Source: Niastella yeongjuensis (GTDB lineage Bacteria; Bacteroidota; Bacteroidia; Chitinophagales; Chitinophagaceae). Taken from it: a stretch of DNA of 64,000 bases. Numbering within the stretch: the first letter of the stretch is position 1; each line of letters opens with the position of its first letter. The position numbers and the translations under genes are program-made. Below are positions 62,501-64,000 of this stretch, one piece after another. A model generated the notes under the pieces. The model saw only the letters and a program-made list of their open reading frames with translations. It was not told the DNA's origin and did not search any database. The stretch spans positions 496,001 to 560,000 of the forward strand of contig NZ_FOCZ01000005.1 of NCBI RefSeq assembly GCF_900110245.1. The letters are read 5' to 3'.

Positions 62501-62514
62501 GTCGTTTGTTTCAT
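59488..62514 (-). CDS. Large secreted TPR-repeat protein
   Basis: 1008 residues. Signal peptide MKQTTAFITLLGLFHFSYAQ, then about 25 TPR-like helical repeats throughout, for example KFHQGYVYFTFKQYDKAKPLF and ALLESVKNPSANARKLYPVV. It ends with a Lys/Gln/Glu-rich tail (ADKKLKQTQEEEKKNSKVGG). It is probably periplasmic or outer-membrane-associated and a scaffold, like other Bacteroidota TPR proteins adjacent to barrel genes. The specific partner is inferred to be the barrel at 57722. Confidence 0.85.
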   Translation of the reverse strand: MKQTTAFITLLGLFHFSYAQQNRVITDPQATFKQAKEFYQREQYSLAYPLLKDLQLQQTSADRSNQAIISQEIKYYTVVCALKQNEEGAVLQARKFIETEDNAARVQMMSFHLAEYYFRKDDLAAAGSLYETTPIANLNNREVADMKFHQGYVYFTFKQYDKAKPLFDAIRQVKDDPNYADANYYYGFICFYEKRYNDALTAFSIVEDHPTYGRVVPFYIAGIRYSLGQKEQALQYAEAKLKRGNLAYDNQMRQMVGHAYFEKKQFDKALPYLETYVNKADSVKREDIYELSYCYYEAKNWNKAISGFKQIGGKEDSLAQNAMYLLGDAYLRTGQKVNARNAFLMCARNSSNAKQQEVSQFNYAKLSYELGFQDLALDELQEFLTKYPQSEYTNEAKELLVNMLASTNNYKDALALLESVKNPSANARKLYPVVLYGRATELINDGMLVSASDLLTKAEGDANNTSVLPQIQFWKGEIAYRLNKLDDAIRYFFEYQKRPISYIEINPANANYNLGYCFLKRENYNQALGFFEKVVKDPKISAGTLEQDAYVRSADCYYMNRDFKKALAMYDKVISYSWAAGDYATFQKAMITGVSNEKEKINLLATISRRYPQSNLSADANMEVANTYIAAEQFREAIPFLNNVIKDPLSSLKPKAYLKLGIANYNLNNDNEALKQYTTVLQQFPNSTEADAALENARIIYVEQGKTSDYVAFARSMGKEITSNQEDELMYQQAEVQFNNGNFPAAAKKFEEYLTRFPDGKFALEALYYKSEIYNNAKDYAKAAEGYEKLSDLVPNKFGEKALLNAARLNFFELKNYEKSEKYFTRLKEFTTTQENKLEAMRGLLRSQFQLQKWNDAVTNAKDLLTQKGIGSDDKVIANMAIAKSFQTSNQYDQAITYYRQVVSLNKSAYGAEARYEIANCFFVQDRLSDAEKAAFEVVNKSGSYETWVTKAYLLLGDVYLKQKDYFNAKATFQSIVDNAKLEDLRQEADKKLKQTQEEEKKNSKVGG

Positions 62515-62656
62515 TCCAGTGTCCTTAAGGTGATAAGTTAAACCTGGTAAAGGTTCTAAATATTTTACCTTAAACCAAACATCGTTCCAAACAGTTGTGG
62601 ATAAGTAGCAGGATTAACAATTCTTTTTAATACTAAATGTGAAAAAACAAATACCC

Positions 62657-62664
62657 TATTTTTG
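62657..62664 (+). promoter_or_regulatory. Candidate -7 element for the doxX gene
   Basis: TATTTTTG matches TAnnTTTG and lies 21 nt before the ATG at 62686; it supports that start over the frame start at 62662, which lies inside the element. Confidence 0.5.
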
Positions 62665-62685
62665 AGGCACCTTAAAAACGAACTC

Positions 62686-63093
62686 ATGAAAAGACTTTTG
62701 AGCACCGCTTGTTCTGAAACGTCCTTTAACATTGCCGTATTGATATTACGGGTTACTTTCGGATTACTGCTCCTTATCAATCATGGAATTGACAAACTGA
62801 AGCATTTTGCCGAAAAACAAAGCAGCTTTCCCGATCCCCTGCACCTTGGTCATATGCCAACCCTGATGCTGGTTCTTTTTGCGGAAGTGTTTTGTACTGT
62901 TTTTATAGTATTGGGACTATTCACTCGTATTATGGCAATCCCTGTTGTTATCAACTTTGCAGTAATTGTTTTCCTGGTTAATAAAAGTTATTCCGGCCCA
63001 GCCGAGGGTGGCGCATTCTTCTTAGCCGCCTTTTTTAGCATTTTATTAATGGGCCCCGGCAAATACAGCATCGATGGCGCTATGGGGAAATAG
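62686..63093 (+). CDS. DoxX-family membrane protein
   Basis: 135 residues from MKRLLSTACSETSFNIAVL with four hydrophobic segments. The family pattern is seen in LILRVTFGLLLLINHGIDKLKHF and ALLFAEVFCTVFIVLGLFTR-like sequence (LMLVLFAEVFCTVFIVLGLF). DoxX-like proteins are inner-membrane proteins of mostly unknown role, sometimes linked to quinol or thiosulfate metabolism. The stop lies directly before a heptad array. Confidence 0.85.
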   Translation: MKRLLSTACSETSFNIAVLILRVTFGLLLLINHGIDKLKHFAEKQSSFPDPLHLGHMPTLMLVLFAEVFCTVFIVLGLFTRIMAIPVVINFAVIVFLVNKSYSGPAEGGAFFLAAFFSILLMGPGKYSIDGAMGK

Positions 63094-63094
63094 C

Positions 63095-63240
63095 GAGTGG
63101 TGAGTTGTGAGTGGTCAGTAGTGAGTTAGAGTCCGTATTCAACGTTCGCTACTGACCATTAACACTCCTCAGCTCATTATTTTTCAGCCAGTCATATAAA
63201 TAACTTTTCCATTCACAACTGACCACTCACCACTCACATG
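63095..63240. repeat. Inverted heptad arrays (GAGTGGT type), right arm ending in a start codon
   Basis: Units GAGTGGT, GAGTTGT, GAGTGGT, CAGTAGT and GAGTTAG (63095-63129) face CACAACT, GACCACT and CACCACT (63214-63234), then CACATG, which contains the ATG of the thioesterase gene (63238). Confidence 0.85.
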
Positions 63241-63654
63241 TTTACAGCCGAAACACAGATCCGTGTTCGTTATGCCGAAACCGACCAGATGAATGTAGTG
63301 TACTATGGTAATTATGCCCAGTACTTTGAAGTAGGTCGCGCTGAATCGATCCGCCAATTGGGTTTTACCTATAAAGACATGGAAGCGATGGGCGTTCTGA
63401 TGCCCGTTGTTGAAATGCATTGCCGCTACCTGCGCACCGCCCATTACGATGACCTGCTCACTATTAAAACCACCCTGAAAGAATTACCTACCGATCATAA
63501 AATTGAATTTCACGTAGAAGTGTTCAATGAAAACAAAAAATTATTAACTGTTGGCCGCGTAGTACTCTTTTTTGTAACCGCTAAGGGCATGCAGAAAACG
63601 ACTATGCCAGTGCAGTTGTACGATAAGTTAAAACCCTTTTTTGTTGGAAGTTGA
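63238..63654 (+). CDS. Acyl-CoA thioesterase (YbgC-like, 4HBT)
   Basis: 138 residues. The motif RVRYAETDQMNVVYYGNYAQYFE is typical of 4-hydroxybenzoyl-CoA thioesterase-like proteins, with the catalytic Asp in AETD. The start codon lies at the end of a heptad array, and the stop TGA lies in an AAGTTGA heptad. Probably hydrolyses short acyl-CoA; the physiological substrate is unknown. It is cytosolic. Confidence 0.9.
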   Translation: MFTAETQIRVRYAETDQMNVVYYGNYAQYFEVGRAESIRQLGFTYKDMEAMGVLMPVVEMHCRYLRTAHYDDLLTIKTTLKELPTDHKIEFHVEVFNENKKLLTVGRVVLFFVTAKGMQKTTMPVQLYDKLKPFFVGS

Positions 63655-63745
63655 AAGTTCTAAGTTTAAAGACCTCAAACGCAAGGCGACCAATAAATAT
63701 CAATTTCGCGTTAAGCGAGCTACCTTCAACTTTAAACTTTAAACT
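63648..63745. repeat. Inverted heptad arrays between convergent genes
   Basis: AAGTTGA, AAGTTCT and AAGTTTA (63648-63668; includes the thioesterase stop) face CTTCAAC, TTTAAAC and TTTAAAC (63724-63744), the latter abutting the S13 peptidase stop. Confidence 0.85.
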
Positions 63746-64000
63746 ACTTCAACACATTCAACACCGTATACATCTTCTTCACTATCTCCACCGGTGACCC
63801 ATCGTAGTTATTCACGATGATAGAAAAAACGTATTGTTTGCCATCGTTTGCGGTGTGATAACCGGCAAAGGCACGCGCTCCGCCAATGGAGCCGCTTTTC
63901 ATTTTCATGCCATTGTATTCAGGCAGCGCATCGTAGAAGGCGGGGTACCAGGACCGTGTTTTGGCATATTCCAACACTTTTACTTCTGCATGGGTGGTAA
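63744..64000 (-). CDS. D-Ala-D-Ala carboxypeptidase, peptidase S13 (C-terminal end only)
   Basis: The frame is open to the window edge; only the last 85 or so residues are present. The motif MKMKSGSIGGARAFAGY contains the K-S/T-G box of S13 (PBP4/DacB-type) peptidases, and the C-terminal TM-free tail agrees. It acts on peptidoglycan in the periplasm. The active-site serine and the rest of the gene lie beyond the window. Confidence 0.85.
   Translation of the reverse strand, partial: TTHAEVKVLEYAKTRSWYPAFYDALPEYNGMKMKSGSIGGARAFAGYHTANDGKQYVFSIIVNNYDGSPVEIVKKMYTVLNVLK

Noticed and set aside
1-64000. tRNA or rRNA genes
   Set aside because: None recognised by eye; a covariance-model search would be needed to exclude a tRNA in the gaps.

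Overview
The window looks like chromosomal DNA of a member of the Bacteroidota, most likely a Chitinophagaceae-type soil bacterium. The signs are a SusC/SusD polysaccharide-utilisation operon, SusC-style plug motifs, lipoprotein signals, candidate promoters of the Bacteroidota form TAnnTTTG, a bacillithiol gene (bshB1), DUF4197 paralogs, and Crp-like regulators with the C-terminal motif typical of this phylum. The family placement is inference from gene content. I saw no rRNA, tRNA, CRISPR array, transposase or phage gene.

Layout. 1-14 kb holds housekeeping and envelope genes: an ABC-F ATPase cut by the window edge, an M28 peptidase, an RlmK-like methyltransferase, an MFS transporter, a DUF4197 protein, a thioesterase, a thioredoxin-like lipoprotein, an FKBP isomerase, a MuiA-family protein with an embedded TonB-plug-like segment, and a short GT35 alpha-glucan phosphorylase homolog with Thr where the PLP lysine is expected. 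14-20 kb holds a DtxR/MntR regulator with an NRAMP-Usp fusion transporter behind an operator-like palindrome that overlaps the promoter, two tandem Crp-like regulators, icd, and a 1-kb gap with an 11-bp tandem repeat. 20-34 kb holds a GH20 hexosaminidase, a universal stress protein, a LysR regulator, threonine synthase, the agmatine-to-putrescine pair, bshB1, a serine hydrolase, lpdA, a second DUF4197 gene, a DAO-type oxidoreductase and a four-helix-bundle gene. 34-38.7 kb holds an MFS transporter, a PAS histidine kinase and a HAD protein.

38.7-51 kb is a carbohydrate locus best read as a beta-mannan PUL: susC, susD, a TIG-domain surface lipoprotein, a sodium:solute symporter, a GH130 mannosylglucose phosphorylase and a cellobiose/mannobiose 2-epimerase, all on the minus strand, with a divergent AraC regulator and then a Nudix-fold regulator with a broken catalytic box. 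The epimerase would turn mannobiose into mannosyl-glucose, which the phosphorylase would split into mannose-1-phosphate and glucose. No endo-mannanase is present. 51.6-54.7 kb holds a GH2 enzyme with a glucuronidase-type NxK motif and a GH88 unsaturated glucuronyl hydrolase. 55-64 kb holds a glutaminyl cyclase lipoprotein, a methyltransferase, a HU-CCDC81-like membrane protein, an outer-membrane barrel, a large TPR protein, a DoxX protein, a thioesterase and the end of an S13 D-Ala-D-Ala carboxypeptidase.

The most unusual feature is not a gene. About twenty intergenic sites carry short arrays with a strict 7-nt period. The heptamer differs from site to site, but the architecture is shared. 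Arrays touch CDS boundaries, sometimes containing the start or stop codon, and several form inverted pairs between genes.
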